64,000 bases of DNA, from positions 159,698-223,697 of the forward strand of contig NZ_AP014568.1 in the NCBI RefSeq assembly GCF_000828895.1, in the 5' to 3' direction. Made by a program: the position numbers and the translations under genes. Origin of the DNA: Serpentinimonas raichei (lineage in GTDB: Bacteria; Pseudomonadota; Gammaproteobacteria; Burkholderiales; Burkholderiaceae_C). The notes beneath the pieces were generated by a model. The model was not told where the DNA came from and did not search any database. It saw only the letters and a program-made list of their open reading frames with translations. Of the stretch, positions 46,842 to 63,904 are shown in pieces (the first letter of the stretch is position 1; every line of letters begins with the position of its first letter).

Positions 46842-48242
46842 CGGTTTCACGCGCCAGATTGTCACCGATCACCCCCTCACCTTCCGAGGTTTGCTGCGCG
46901 CCACTTGTGGCACCCACGCTACAGCCCGGCAGCAACTGCCCCGGGGCCGGCAGGCGCTCGGCATCGGCGTGGCGCTGCGCGAAGGCCTGCACCCCGCGCT
47001 CGCCCTCGTCCACAAACACCGAACAGGTGGCGTACAGCAAATGCCCGCCCGGGCGCAACAGCGGCCACAGGGCTTGCAGCAGGCGCTGCTGCTGCGCCAC
47101 CAGTTGCGCCACGTCGGTGGGGCGGCGCAGCCAGCGCACGTCCGGGTGGCGGCGCACGATGCCACTGGCGCTGCACGGGGCGTCGAGCAAGATGGCGTCG
47201 AAGGGCTGGCCGTCCCACCACGCAGCGGGTTGGGCGGCGTCGGCGCAGCGCAGCTCGGCCTGCAAGCCTAGGCGCTGCAGGTTTTGCTCGATGCGTGGGC
47301 AGCGTTCGGGGTCGAGCTCGAGTGCCAGCAGCTCGGCGTCGGCGCATTCGAGCAGGTGCGCGGTCTTGCCGCCGGGGGCGGCGCAGGCGTCGAGGATGCG
47401 CGGTCGATAGGCTGCCGTTGCCGCCGTTGCCACCCCGCCCGCCGGCTGGACCAAGCCCAAGCCACCCAGCAGCAGCGGCGCCGCCAGTTGCGCCGCACCG
47501 TCTTGCACCGACACCCAGCCCTGCGCCCAGCCCGGCAACTGCTGCACCGGCAGCGCCTGCGCCAGCAGCACGCCGTCCACGCCCCAAGCCTGTGCCGCGT
47601 GGCCGGCCTGCTGCAGGTGCTGCAAATAGTCGGCACGGCGGCAGCGGCGCCGGTTCACGCGCAGCACCATCGGCGCGGCGCGCTGGTTGGCGCTCAGTAT
47701 GCCTTGCCAGTGCCCGGGGTGGTCGCGCTGCAGGAGCTCGATCCACCACAGCGGGTGGTTCCAGCGCGCCACCGGGTCGCGCAGCGCCTGCTCGCGCAAG
47801 GCGGCGCGCTCGCGCAAAAAACGGCGCAGGCAGGCGTTCACAAAACCGCGCAGCGCGGCCGGCAGCTGCAGCGGGCGCAGCGCCGCCACCGCCTGATCGA
47901 CCAGGGTGTGGGCGGGGTAGAGCGGCCGCAGCCCGTGCGGCAGCCGCACGCCCTCAGCCGCTGGCGTCAAAGCGGCAGCCTCGGCTGCCTCGGCCGCCGC
48001 ATCCAGCAAGCCCAGCGCGAGCTCGAGCAAAGCCGCCACCAGCGGCGCTGGCTCCTGGCGGCACAGCAACCGCCGCAGCGCCATCGACAAACCCCAATGG
48101 CGCAGCGCATCAAAAACCAGCGCCTGCACCCCCGGCCGCAAGGCCGCCGGCAGCGCCGGCAAGGTCTCGCTCAGCGAACGCCCGGCCGCCACCCCCGCCA
48201 GCAGGCGCGCCGCACCAGCCAATTGCTCGGCCAGCGCAGGTT

Positions 48243-48246
<4 letters not shown>
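46804..48246 (-). CDS. rsmB: 16S rRNA (cytosine-967 C5) methyltransferase RsmB
   Basis: The 480-aa enzyme methylates C967 of 16S rRNA. The N-terminal NusB-like RNA-binding domain (residues 1-150, e.g. [15 protein letters not shown]) is followed by the Rossmann methyltransferase domain with [15 protein letters not shown], the [16 protein letters not shown] motif IV Cys and the YATCSVF motif VI catalytic Cys. It starts with GTG at 48246 inside the rpoC stop (GTGA overlap). There is no separate promoter space, so it must be expressed from the rpoBC transcript or from within rpoC. Confidence 0.95.
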
Positions 48247-52454
<4,208 letters not shown>

Positions 52455-52492
52455 GGCTACTCCTAAGGGTTGCGCGCAATAGACGGTGCCGA

Positions 52493-52593
52493 GATGAGGG
52501 GATCAAAGGCGCGCCAGGGTAGGCGCCCGAAAGTGCCGCATAGCAGCGCTATGCAAGCTTGCGGGCAACACCCCCTGGCGTGGCTTTGGCCCC

Positions 52594-52598
<5 letters not shown>
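52493..52598 (-). promoter_or_regulatory. Long nested stem-loop between rpoB and rpoC
   Basis: Outer arms GATGAGGGG (52493-52501) and CCCCTCATC (52590-52598), then CGCCAGGG/CCCTGGCG, CGCCCG/CGGGCA and the inner hairpin GCATAGC-AGC-GCTATGC are nested around one centre, giving one imperfect hairpin of about 106 nt. The 3' outer arm includes the rpoB stop codon (52594-52596). It ends 39 bp before the rpoC start. There is no T-run, so a terminator is unlikely; RNA processing, pausing or a mobile-repeat origin are possible. Confidence 0.75.
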
Positions 52599-56712
<4,114 letters not shown>

Positions 56713-56827
56713 GAGATCTCCGGGCTTGAGAAGACACAGGCAAAACCGCTAGGGCTGCGGCCTTGGCTGTGTGCTCTGGTGCTGGCGCTGGCTGCGGATG
56801 GTAAAAAACCCGCCACATCCAGCGCCA

Positions 56828-56865
56828 AAAGGCTGGCACGCCCGGTAAGGGGCGCACCAGCCTTT
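56828..56865 (-). terminator. Attenuator-like hairpin between rplL and rpoB
   Basis: AAAGGCTGG/CCAGCCTTT arms (56857-56865 and 56828-56836), extended inward by CGCCC/GGGCG, form a strong stem followed on the minus strand by only four T residues. In enterobacteria a partial terminator at the same place lowers rpoBC relative to ribosomal protein expression; the same role is likely here. Confidence 0.7.
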
Positions 56866-56878
56866 GAGGCAGAGCGGT

Positions 56879-57256
56879 TTATTTGAGCTCGGCCTTGGCA
56901 CCGGCGTCTTCGAGCTTTTTCTTGGCGGCTTCGGCGTCGGCCTTGGGCATGGCTTCTTTCACCGTTTTGGGCGCGCCATCGACCAGGTCTTTGGCTTCTT
57001 TCAGGCCCAAGCCGGTGATTTCGCGCACCGCCTTGATCACCGACACCTTGTTGGCGCCGGTTTCTTTGAGCACCACGTCGAAGTCGGTTTTCTCTTCCAC
57101 CACGGCGGCAGCGGCCGCGCCACCACCGGCAGCGGGGGCCGACATGGCGGCGGCGCTCACGCCAAATTTCTCTTCGATGGCTTTCACCAGCTCGTTGAGC
57201 TCCATGACCGTCATGCTGTCGAGCGCGGTCAGAAATGCGTCTTTATCGAATGCCAT
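56879..57256 (-). CDS. rplL: Ribosomal protein bL12 (L7/L12)
   Basis: The 125-aa stalk protein has an N-terminal dimerisation domain ([20 protein letters not shown]), an Ala/Gly-rich hinge ([20 protein letters not shown]) and the C-terminal factor-binding domain with [20 protein letters not shown] and [19 protein letters not shown] at 57256 gives the standard N-terminus. It is 22 bp after rplJ. Confidence 0.98.
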   Translation of the reverse strand: MAFDKDAFLTALDSMTVMELNELVKAIEEKFGVSAAAMSAPAAGGGAAAAAVVEEKTDFDVVLKETGANKVSVIKAVREITGLGLKEAKDLVDGAPKTVKEAMPKADAEAAKKKLEDAGAKAELK

Positions 57257-57278
57257 TTTCAAATTTCCTAACAAACGG

Positions 57279-57800
57279 TTATTGGGCTGCGGGCTCGGCG
57301 GCACTCAGGCTGCCAGCGCCACGCTGCTCGGCCAAGGCGGCCAGCACGCGCGCAGTGCGCGAAATCGGGGATTGCATCAAGCCCAGCAACTGCGCCAGCA
57401 ACACCTCTTTGGGAGGGATGTTGGCAAGCTGCTTCACGCCATTGATGTCCAGGGCCTTGCCCGCAAACACGCCGCCACGAATCACCAACTTGTCGTTGGT
57501 TTTGGCGAAATCGGCCATCACTTTGGCAGCGGCCACGGCGTCTTGGGAAAAGCCATAGATCAGCGGCCCGGACATCTGGTCGGCACCTGCCTCAAAGCCG
57601 GTGCCAGCCACTGCGCGGCGTGCCAGGGTGTTCTTGAGAACCCCCACAAACACGCCCGCGCCGCGGGCTTTGACACGCAACTGGGTCAGGTCGGCCACCT
57701 TGATGCCACGGTATTCCGCCATCACGAGCGTTTGAGCTTTTGCTGCGAGCGCCGACACCTCATCGATGACGGCCTGCTTCTCACTGCGGTTCAAACTCAA
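57279..57800 (-). CDS. rplJ: Ribosomal protein uL10
   Basis: The 173-aa protein anchors the L12 stalk. The N-terminus reads [20 protein letters not shown], with [20 protein letters not shown] following. A TTG start at 57800 is chosen: AGGAG lies 6 nt upstream and this gives the family N-terminus; a second TTG six bases further upstream is too close to the ribosome site. The 295-bp leader before it fits autogenous control by the L10-L12 complex, known in other bacteria. Confidence 0.95.
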   Translation of the reverse strand: MSLNRSEKQAVIDEVSALAAKAQTLVMAEYRGIKVADLTQLRVKARGAGVFVGVLKNTLARRAVAGTGFEAGADQMSGPLIYGFSQDAVAAAKVMADFAKTNDKLVIRGGVFAGKALDINGVKQLANIPPKEVLLAQLLGLMQSPISRTARVLAALAEQRGAGSLSAAEPAAQ

Positions 57801-58095
57801 GGTCAACTCCTAAAAATGCATGGTTGCGGGCTGGGTGCCCTTGGCCATGCGCCTCGTTGCAGCGACCAACCGTTGCAGGAAAAAACTTTTCCGTTCGCGG
57901 CGGGATCGCCATCTGCGCTGGCTTCATGCAAAAATTAAGCGCTCCGGGCCAACCCGGCTGCGCACCAGCGGTCTTGGATGGCTCTGGCCACGCATTGCGC
58001 GCCGCCAGACCCACCACCCTCGGCCACCGCAACCCCATAGGGGCGCACAGCAGCCGGGAATTTGTTGCCGATATCAAGCCCCCGATCAAGACCGA
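57801..58095 (-). promoter_or_regulatory. rplJ leader region
   Basis: This 295-bp gap between rplA and rplJ holds no gene. By analogy with E. coli, the long leader should contain the L10(L12)4 mRNA target and possibly a promoter. A GC-rich stretch with local pairing potential lies around 57960-58000. I could not delineate the exact target by eye. Confidence 0.5.
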
Positions 58096-58791
<696 letters not shown>

Positions 58792-58792
58792 G

Positions 58793-59224
58793 TTACACAC
58801 CCTCCACAATCACGCCCATCGAGCGCGCCGAGCCCGCGATGGTCTTGATGGCGGCATCGATGCTGGCCGCGTTCATGTCTTTGATCTTGGTTTTGGCGAT
58901 CTCTTCGAGCTGCGCCCGGGTGATCTTGCCCACTTTTTGCTTGTTCGGCACCGGCGAGCCTTTGTCGAGCTTGATCGATTTTTTGATCAGCGTCGTGGCC
59001 GGCGGGGTTTTGATGATGAAGGTAAAGCTCTTGTCGGCAAACGCGGTGATGACCACCGGCAGCGGCAAGCCCGGCTCCATGCCCTGGGTTTGGGCATTGA
59101 AGGCCTTGCAGAACTCCATGATGTTGAGCCCGCGCTGACCCAGCGCCGGACCAATCGGGGGGGAGGGGTTGGCCTTGCAAGCTGGCACCTGCAGCTTGAT
59201 AAAGCCGACGATTTTTTTCGCCAT
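58793..59224 (-). CDS. rplK: Ribosomal protein uL11
   Basis: The 143-aa protein starts [20 protein letters not shown], with [20 protein letters not shown] and the C-terminal rRNA-binding domain ending [14 protein letters not shown]. It is normal length. It is the first ribosomal gene of the cluster here; secE and nusG, its usual upstream neighbours, are not found in the 4.8 kb that follow. Confidence 0.98.
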   Translation of the reverse strand: MAKKIVGFIKLQVPACKANPSPPIGPALGQRGLNIMEFCKAFNAQTQGMEPGLPLPVVITAFADKSFTFIIKTPPATTLIKKSIKLDKGSPVPNKQKVGKITRAQLEEIAKTKIKDMNAASIDAAIKTIAGSARSMGVIVEGV

Positions 59225-59410
59225 GTAAAATTACTCCATCGAGTTCAAACGGCCCAGCACCCCACACAGGGCACCCAGCCTCCTCGCAACCTAGCCCAAC
59301 TTTAGGCAAGCGCGCCACATGGGCAAACGCCAACCTGCTGGCAACGGGCCGTAAGCGCCAGCAGCCAAAGCAGCACCGCCCGCAAGCAGCTGTTTTTGGC
59401 AAAGAGCGGC

Positions 59411-59419
59411 ATCATAGCA
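59411..59419 (-). promoter_or_regulatory. Possible extended -10 promoter of the rplK cluster
   Basis: On the minus strand TGCTATGAT is an extended -10 element in an A/T-rich pocket about 190 bp upstream of rplK. No convincing -35 hexamer was found. Since secE-nusG are not upstream, the cluster needs a promoter in this 59225-59480 gap, which otherwise holds nothing recognisable. Confidence 0.4.
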
Positions 59420-59483
59420 TAAAAATAGGCGGCTGGTGGTGTGTGAGTCTGGTCGTGTCCGCTACCCTTCTGCCGAATCCGAG

Positions 59484-59499
59484 GTACAATGTTCTGTAC
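59484..59499 (+). promoter_or_regulatory. Promoter/operator of the YefM-YoeB pair
   Basis: The -10 hexamer TACAAT (59485-59490) is embedded in an inverted repeat GTACA-N6-TGTAC (59484-59488 with 59495-59499). YefM-type antitoxins bind TGTACA-like palindromes over their own promoter, so this is the likely autorepression site. It lies 23 bp before the antitoxin ATG. Confidence 0.7.
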
Positions 59500-59521
59500 G
59501 CAAAATCAACCGGAGCCTTCC

Positions 59522-59776
59522 ATGCAAGTTCTGAGCTACAGCGAAGCGCGGGCCAATTTTGCGCACCTGCTTGACAAGGTCAACAACGACCATGCGCCCA
59601 TTCTCATCACCCGCCAAGGGGGCAAGCCCGCCGTGTTGGTCAGCCTAGACGACTTCAACGCATGGCAGGAAACGGCCTACCTGATGAACTCGCCCGCCAA
59701 CCGCCGCATGCTGCGCCAGTCCATGGACGAACTGGACGTGGGTGGTGGCACCGATCAAACCTTGCTGGAGCCTTGA
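59522..59776 (+). CDS. YefM/Phd-family antitoxin
   Basis: The 84-aa protein starts MQVLSYSEARANFAHLLDKV with PAVLVSLDDFNAWQETAYLM, the typical YefM N-terminal DNA-binding fold, and has a toxin-binding C-terminal tail. GGAG at 59512-59515 sets ATG 59522. The YoeB-like toxin gene follows after 10 bp. The antitoxin should repress the pair and be degraded under stress. Confidence 0.93.
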   Translation: MQVLSYSEARANFAHLLDKVNNDHAPILITRQGGKPAVLVSLDDFNAWQETAYLMNSPANRRMLRQSMDELDVGGGTDQTLLEP

Positions 59777-59786
59777 GCCCGGACGC

Positions 59787-60053
59787 ATGCAGCCAAGCCT
59801 ACGCTTTTCGTCCAGCGCTTGGGCGCATTACACATACTGGATGGTGCAGGACAAGGCCACCCTGCGCCGCATTAACACCCTGATCGCCGATGCCATGCGC
59901 AACCCCTACGAGGGCATCGGCAAACCCGAGCCGCTCAAACACGAGTTCAGCGGTTGGTGGTCGCGCCGCATCGATCAGGAGCACCGCATGGTTTATCGCT
60001 TGCGTGAGCAGACGCTGGAAATTGCGGCGCTGCGTTACCACTACGGCGAGTAA
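59787..60053 (+). CDS. yoeB: YoeB-type mRNA interferase toxin
   Basis: This 88-aa toxin reads SSSAWAHYTYWMVQDKATLR, then NPYEGIGKPEPLKHEFSGWW, SRRIDQEHRMVYR and ends RYHYGE. The Glu of EGIGKPEPLKH, the Arg of SRRID and the His of RYHY correspond to the catalytic residues of E. coli YoeB, a ribosome-dependent RNase. It seems intact, unlike the RelE-type toxin at 31.1 kb. Confidence 0.94.
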   Translation: MQPSLRFSSSAWAHYTYWMVQDKATLRRINTLIADAMRNPYEGIGKPEPLKHEFSGWWSRRIDQEHRMVYRLREQTLEIAALRYHYGE

Positions 60054-60217
60054 AGCCTCACAGCTCGGCCTTGGCTAGCGCTTATAATCCCCCTTGGCGC
60101 AAGCCCCTCAAACCCCACCCAGCGCGCTTGCCGATCGTGACACGGCATGGCGGTAGCGTGGGCGATCCTCGACCTTGGCCCAGCGGCCTTGCGTACACGC
60201 CGAGCACATCCCCCCAT

Positions 60218-61051
60218 ATGAACCCAAATGAGATGACCGGCCCAGCCGACGACGAAATCAGCCTGCTTGAACTGTGGCAGATTTTGGTTGGCCGCAAGTG
60301 GTTGATATTGATAAGTTTTGCAGCCTGCGTTGGCGCTGGTGCCGCGTACGCTTTCTTAAAAGCGCCGGTTTATGAAGCCAGCGTGTTGCTGCGGGTGGGT
60401 CAATTCAGTACAAATGCCGGGCAGCCTGTTCTGCTAGAGAGCATGAATGAGCTGTCGAGCCGAGTCACGATCGCACACGGCGCAAGCATCGCAGAAGGAG
60501 TCAAACGGCCGCGGCCGTTTATCACCGAAGCGGTGGTGCAAAGGGGTTCTACCACCACGCTGCAGCTCACCGCCGAGGCCGATACGCCAGAGCAGGCTGC
60601 ACAGTTTCTGCAAGGGGTGGTAGCCGAGGTCAAGCGCGCACACGCCGCAGACTTTCAAGACAACGTCGCCCTAATCAACGAGCGCCTCCGCACCCTGGTT
60701 GAGCGTCGCAGTGCGCTGCAAAAGCAGTACGACGAGATCACCCAGCTCATCGAGCAGCTCAAGGAGCGCAACCCGGTGCAGGCTTCGCTGGTGATGATGG
60801 AGCGCGGCCCACTGAGCAACACCATCAACGAGCTCGACGCCGAACGCCTGCGCCTGTCGCAGCAGCTAGGGCCGCTGCAAAGCCGCCCCACTGTGCTCTT
60901 GGGCGAAATCGTGGCCCCTACTCAAGCCTCAGAGCCCAAAAAGGCACTGGTGCTGGCCATAGCGGCTCTGCTGGGGCTAATGGGCGGCGTCATGCTTGCC
61001 TTTGGGCTGGAGTTTGTGGCCAAGGCCAAGGCCAGCAAACCCAAGGCCTGA
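60218..61051 (+). CDS. Wzz/chain-length determinant family protein
   Basis: The 277-aa inner-membrane protein has a short cytoplasmic N-terminus with ISLLELWQILVGRKWLILIS (first helix), a periplasmic alpha-helical region with a coiled coil (LRTLVERRSALQKQYDEITQ) and a second helix (ALVLAIAALLGLMGGVMLAF) near the C-terminus. This is the polysaccharide co-polymerase (Wzz) layout that sets O-antigen or capsule chain length. No Wzy, Wzx or glycosyltransferase genes are intact nearby, and the next ORF looks like a remnant of such genes. TATAAT at 60083-60088 may belong to its promoter. Confidence 0.88.
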   Translation: MNPNEMTGPADDEISLLELWQILVGRKWLILISFAACVGAGAAYAFLKAPVYEASVLLRVGQFSTNAGQPVLLESMNELSSRVTIAHGASIAEGVKRPRPFITEAVVQRGSTTTLQLTAEADTPEQAAQFLQGVVAEVKRAHAADFQDNVALINERLRTLVERRSALQKQYDEITQLIEQLKERNPVQASLVMMERGPLSNTINELDAERLRLSQQLGPLQSRPTVLLGEIVAPTQASEPKKALVLAIAALLGLMGGVMLAFGLEFVAKAKASKPKA

Positions 61052-61064
61052 ACCCCTGGTTTTC

Positions 61065-61334
61065 ATGATCGTTCCTGGACAATTGGCCTCCCTGCGCGCG
61101 CTCTGGCGCGTGCTCACCCCAAGGCGGCGGCGCCAGTTTGCGCTGCTGCAAGATTTCACCTTCCAGCAGGCCATGTATAAACTCATGACCAAGCAGTACG
61201 AAATGGCCCGGGTTGATGAAGCGCGCGAAGCTGCCGTGCTTCTTTCAGGCACCAATCGGCTAAACCATAGCCCACTCACCCCGCCCTTCACCCGAAGGGA
61301 GGGTATCAACGGAGAAGATAGTGGAAGACGCTGA
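61065..61334 (+). pseudogene. Short chimeric ORF, likely deletion junction of polysaccharide genes
   Basis: The 89-codon ORF joins two unlike pieces. The first, VPGQLASLRALWRVLTPRRR followed by RQFALLQ, resembles the start of ABC-type polysaccharide flippases. The second, FTFQQAMYKLMTKQYEMARV followed by DEAREAAV, resembles the C-terminal coiled coil of Wzz/GumC proteins. After that the frame has no protein-like character. It is most simply read as the scar of a deletion in a polysaccharide locus. It could be translated, but a function is unlikely. Confidence 0.5.
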
Positions 61335-61815
61335 GAAAACTGAGCTGGATGAGTTTTTGGCACGCACCCAAGCGCTTCTTGCGGATTGCGAAGAATGGAG
61401 CGTTGGGCTGGGCCTGAGAGTGACGCACGGTGAGACGGCAATCAATGAAGAACGCCACGGCCCCTATCGAGCACCAACCTTGATACTCGACGACAGCCAC
61501 GGCAAGCGCATGGCCCAAATCGTGCCCTTTGGTGCTTCCATATTGGGTGCCTGGGGGCGTGTTGATGTCGTTAGTGAATATAGCAAGCAAGAAAAAATCG
61601 TATATCTGAGTGCGGGCGGGCCGGTGATCGGCACCCGCATTCAGGCAGTAGAGAACGGCCCGGTCGAACAAAGCAGCCACACGATGTTGCGTGGGGTGGA
61701 GGGCGAAGGGTGGTATTGGGTCTCGCCTTTTCCCTTGCGCCGCGCCTATCCGTTGACACGCGAGGTATTCGTCGATTTGCTAGGGGCGGTAAGCGGTCAT
61801 GACTTCCAGCTTTGA
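61321..61815 (+). CDS. Unknown protein, first gene of a coupled pair with a HEPN-like protein
   Basis: The 164-aa soluble protein reads EDAEKTELDEFLARTQALLA, then LRVTHGETAINEERHGPYRA, AQIVPFGASILGAWGRVDVV, VYLSAGGPVIGTRIQAVENG and GEGWYWVSPFPLRRAYPLTR. No signal peptide or membrane helix; no family recognised. It starts with GTG at 61321 behind GGAGA (61311-61315). Its stop lies 17 bp inside the next gene, which implies co-expression. A mixed alpha/beta antitoxin or immunity partner to the following protein is a possibility only. Confidence 0.8.
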   Translation: MEDAEKTELDEFLARTQALLADCEEWSVGLGLRVTHGETAINEERHGPYRAPTLILDDSHGKRMAQIVPFGASILGAWGRVDVVSEYSKQEKIVYLSAGGPVIGTRIQAVENGPVEQSSHTMLRGVEGEGWYWVSPFPLRRAYPLTREVFVDLLGAVSGHDFQL

Positions 61816-62338
61816 TGAGCGAATGCGCTCGGTCTGGACGTGGCAACGCACTGCTGCGCGTGCGCTCGATTTGTTTGAGCGCGAGGTTAGCGAACAGCCA
61901 AATCGACACCTGGATACCCGCTGGGCTACGACAGAACAAGAGCTTTTGGGACAGATTGGGCACTGCCGCAGCGAACTTGAAAATTTTGCACTGCTGTCGC
62001 ATTGGGCTATTTTCGAAGAGTTCGTCAATGATTGGTTGATTCGCCGCACGCATTGGGCAGGGGTCTCGTTAGAAAGCGACGACCGTGTTCGTAAAGGACT
62101 TTCCCGGCGCATTCAGCACTGGGGTTTTGAAGAAAAGCTCATAGCCCTAAAGCCGATATTGGGTGATAAATTGGCAATGGAGTTGAATGCACTGCGACGT
62201 TGGCGCGATTGGGTGGCGCACCGCAAGCAAGAATCTCGCCCCGAGTCGCTTGATTTTGATCAGGCGCAAAGTCTGATGATCGCTGCTTTAACTCGACTCG
62301 AATTGATGCCTGTAAATGCCGCCGAGGTTCTGCTGTGA
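61799..62338 (+). CDS. Unknown helical protein with HEPN-like R-x4-H motif
   Basis: This 179-aa protein looks all-helical: SVWTWQRTAARALDLFEREV, LGQIGHCRSELENFALLSHW, AIFEEFVNDWLIRR, and the near-C-terminal ALRRWRDWVAHRKQ. RDWVAH fits the R-x4-6-H active-site motif of HEPN ribonucleases, which are common in toxin-antitoxin and abortive-infection systems. The match is a short motif in a plausible helical setting, so the family call is inference. ATG at 61799 overlaps the preceding gene by 17 bp. Confidence 0.78.
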   Translation: MTSSFDERMRSVWTWQRTAARALDLFEREVSEQPNRHLDTRWATTEQELLGQIGHCRSELENFALLSHWAIFEEFVNDWLIRRTHWAGVSLESDDRVRKGLSRRIQHWGFEEKLIALKPILGDKLAMELNALRRWRDWVAHRKQESRPESLDFDQAQSLMIAALTRLELMPVNAAEVLL

Positions 62339-62341
62339 CAC

Positions 62342-62452
62342 GTCTTTCAGCCCCAGCTCAATGTCTGGTTGCTCGATCAAGGGCAGTTCAGTCTCGAGTA
62401 CCTGCTCGACTTGCAGCGCGTCATGGCGGCTCTGTTTCTCCTGAATCCGTGA
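62342..62452 (+). pseudogene. Possible short gene remnant next to the IS1380 element
   Basis: Directly after the HEPN-like stop the same frame reads VFQPQLNVWLLDQGQFSLEY then LLDLQRVMAALFLLNP and a stop. The composition is protein-like, but there is no start codon with a ribosome site and no family was recognised. It may be the end of a gene truncated by the insertion, or chance. Confidence 0.25.
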
Positions 62453-62509
62453 CCCCGCACCAAAAATACTGCTGATTCCCTATTGAAATCAACATTCTAG
62501 ACCCCAAGT

Positions 62510-62534
62510 GGGCTTCACCCTGAAGGTGAAGCCC
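62510..62534 (+). promoter_or_regulatory. Hairpin covering the transposase ribosome-binding site
   Basis: GGGCTTCACC (62510-62519) pairs perfectly with GGTGAAGCCC (62525-62534). The 3' arm overlaps AAGGTG, the likely ribosome site 8 nt before ATG 62537. Transcripts entering from outside would fold and hide the start, a known way for insertion sequences to limit transposase made by read-through. Confidence 0.75.
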
Positions 62535-62536
62535 CC

Positions 62537-63904
62537 ATGCCCGATTTTGTCATCAAACAACTGCCCTACGACTTGAGCCAGCACGCTGGCTTGGCCCTGA
62601 TTGGCAAGTACCTCAAGCGCATCAATCTCAACGCCTTGGTCGACCCCGCTTACCCCGTGCGCAGCGGCATCGCCAATAGCGACATCCTCAAGAGCTACCT
62701 GGGCCTGCTGTGTCTGGGCAAGAACGATTTTGATGCCATCGAAGGCCAGCGCCAAGACACTTTCTTCACCCGCGCCTTGGGCTTGCGATCGGTGCCCTCG
62801 TCGCCCACCCTGCGCCAGCGCTTGGACACCCACGCGCCAGCTTGGTTTGACTTGATCGATGACATCAACACCGCGGTTTTGAGCCTCAAGCTCGAGGGCC
62901 AGCCCATCGACTTCGGGGCGCTGCCCTGTGCTTATGTGCCACTGGACATCGACACCTTCGCCATGGACCAAAGCGGCACGGCCAAGGAGCATGTGGGGCG
63001 CACCTATGCGGGAGTGGACGGCTACTGCCCGCTGGTGGCCTACTTGGGCACCCAAGGCTTTTGCCTGGAGTTTGCCCTGCGCCCGGGCACCCAGCACTCG
63101 GCCAGCGAGACCGAATACAACATCGAGCGGCTGCTGCCGCTGGCGGCCAAAGTCACGGCAGCGGCCCAGCCGCCCTTGCTGCTGCGGGCCGACTCGGGCT
63201 TTGATTCGGCCAAGCTGATGTGTGCCATCGCCCGACAAGCCAAAGCCCTGCAGCGCGAGGTCGCGTGGCTCATCAAGTGGAACCCGCGCAGCACGCCGGT
63301 AGAGACCATCGCCCAGGCACGGGTAGCCGATGCCAACACCGCTTGGACGGTATTGCGCCCCGGTAAACGCCAGTGCCTGTGGGAGCAAAGCGTGGCCATC
63401 AGAGACGGTAACGAGAGCCTCAAAGCACGCCGCGTGTACCGCCTGACCGAGCGCACCGTTGACAAACGGGGCCAGCAGATGCTGTTGCCCGAGTATGTGC
63501 TGGAAGGCTGGAGCACCACCTTGCCTGAGTCGTTCACGCCCGAGCAGGTCATTGCCTTGTACGCCGAGCACGGCACGCATGAGCAGTTTCACTCGGAGTT
63601 CAAAACCGACATGGATCTGACCCGGCTGCCCTCGGGCAAGTTCGACACCAACTACGTGGTGTGCGCGCTGGCGGCCGTGGCGATGAACCTGCTGCGCTTG
63701 GTTGGCCAGCACACGCTGCACGGGCCCGATGCACCGGTGCGCCACAGCGCGCAGCGCCGTCGCATCCGCACGGTGATACAGGAGTTGATGTTCAAGGCCG
63801 CCCGCATGGTGGACCATGCCCGCCAGTGGGTGTTGGGCTTGGGGGCCAACGACAGGGCCTTTGCGGTGTTTGAGCGCCACTGGCGCGCGCTTGACGCGCT
63901 GTAG
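62537..63904 (+). CDS. IS1380-family transposase
   Basis: This 455-aa DDE transposase appears intact. N-terminal region: FVIKQLPYDLSQHAGLALIG; first acidic region PLDIDTFAMDQSGTAKEHVG; second LLLRADSGFDSAKLM; third with Glu in YAEHGTHEQFHSEFKTDMDL followed by TRLPSGKFDTN, the Y-x-R/E-rich box of the IS1380/IS4 superfamily. It is the last gene of the window, and the element may be active. Confidence 0.93.
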   Translation: MPDFVIKQLPYDLSQHAGLALIGKYLKRINLNALVDPAYPVRSGIANSDILKSYLGLLCLGKNDFDAIEGQRQDTFFTRALGLRSVPSSPTLRQRLDTHAPAWFDLIDDINTAVLSLKLEGQPIDFGALPCAYVPLDIDTFAMDQSGTAKEHVGRTYAGVDGYCPLVAYLGTQGFCLEFALRPGTQHSASETEYNIERLLPLAAKVTAAAQPPLLLRADSGFDSAKLMCAIARQAKALQREVAWLIKWNPRSTPVETIAQARVADANTAWTVLRPGKRQCLWEQSVAIRDGNESLKARRVYRLTERTVDKRGQQMLLPEYVLEGWSTTLPESFTPEQVIALYAEHGTHEQFHSEFKTDMDLTRLPSGKFDTNYVVCALAAVAMNLLRLVGQHTLHGPDAPVRHSAQRRRIRTVIQELMFKAARMVDHARQWVLGLGANDRAFAVFERHWRALDAL

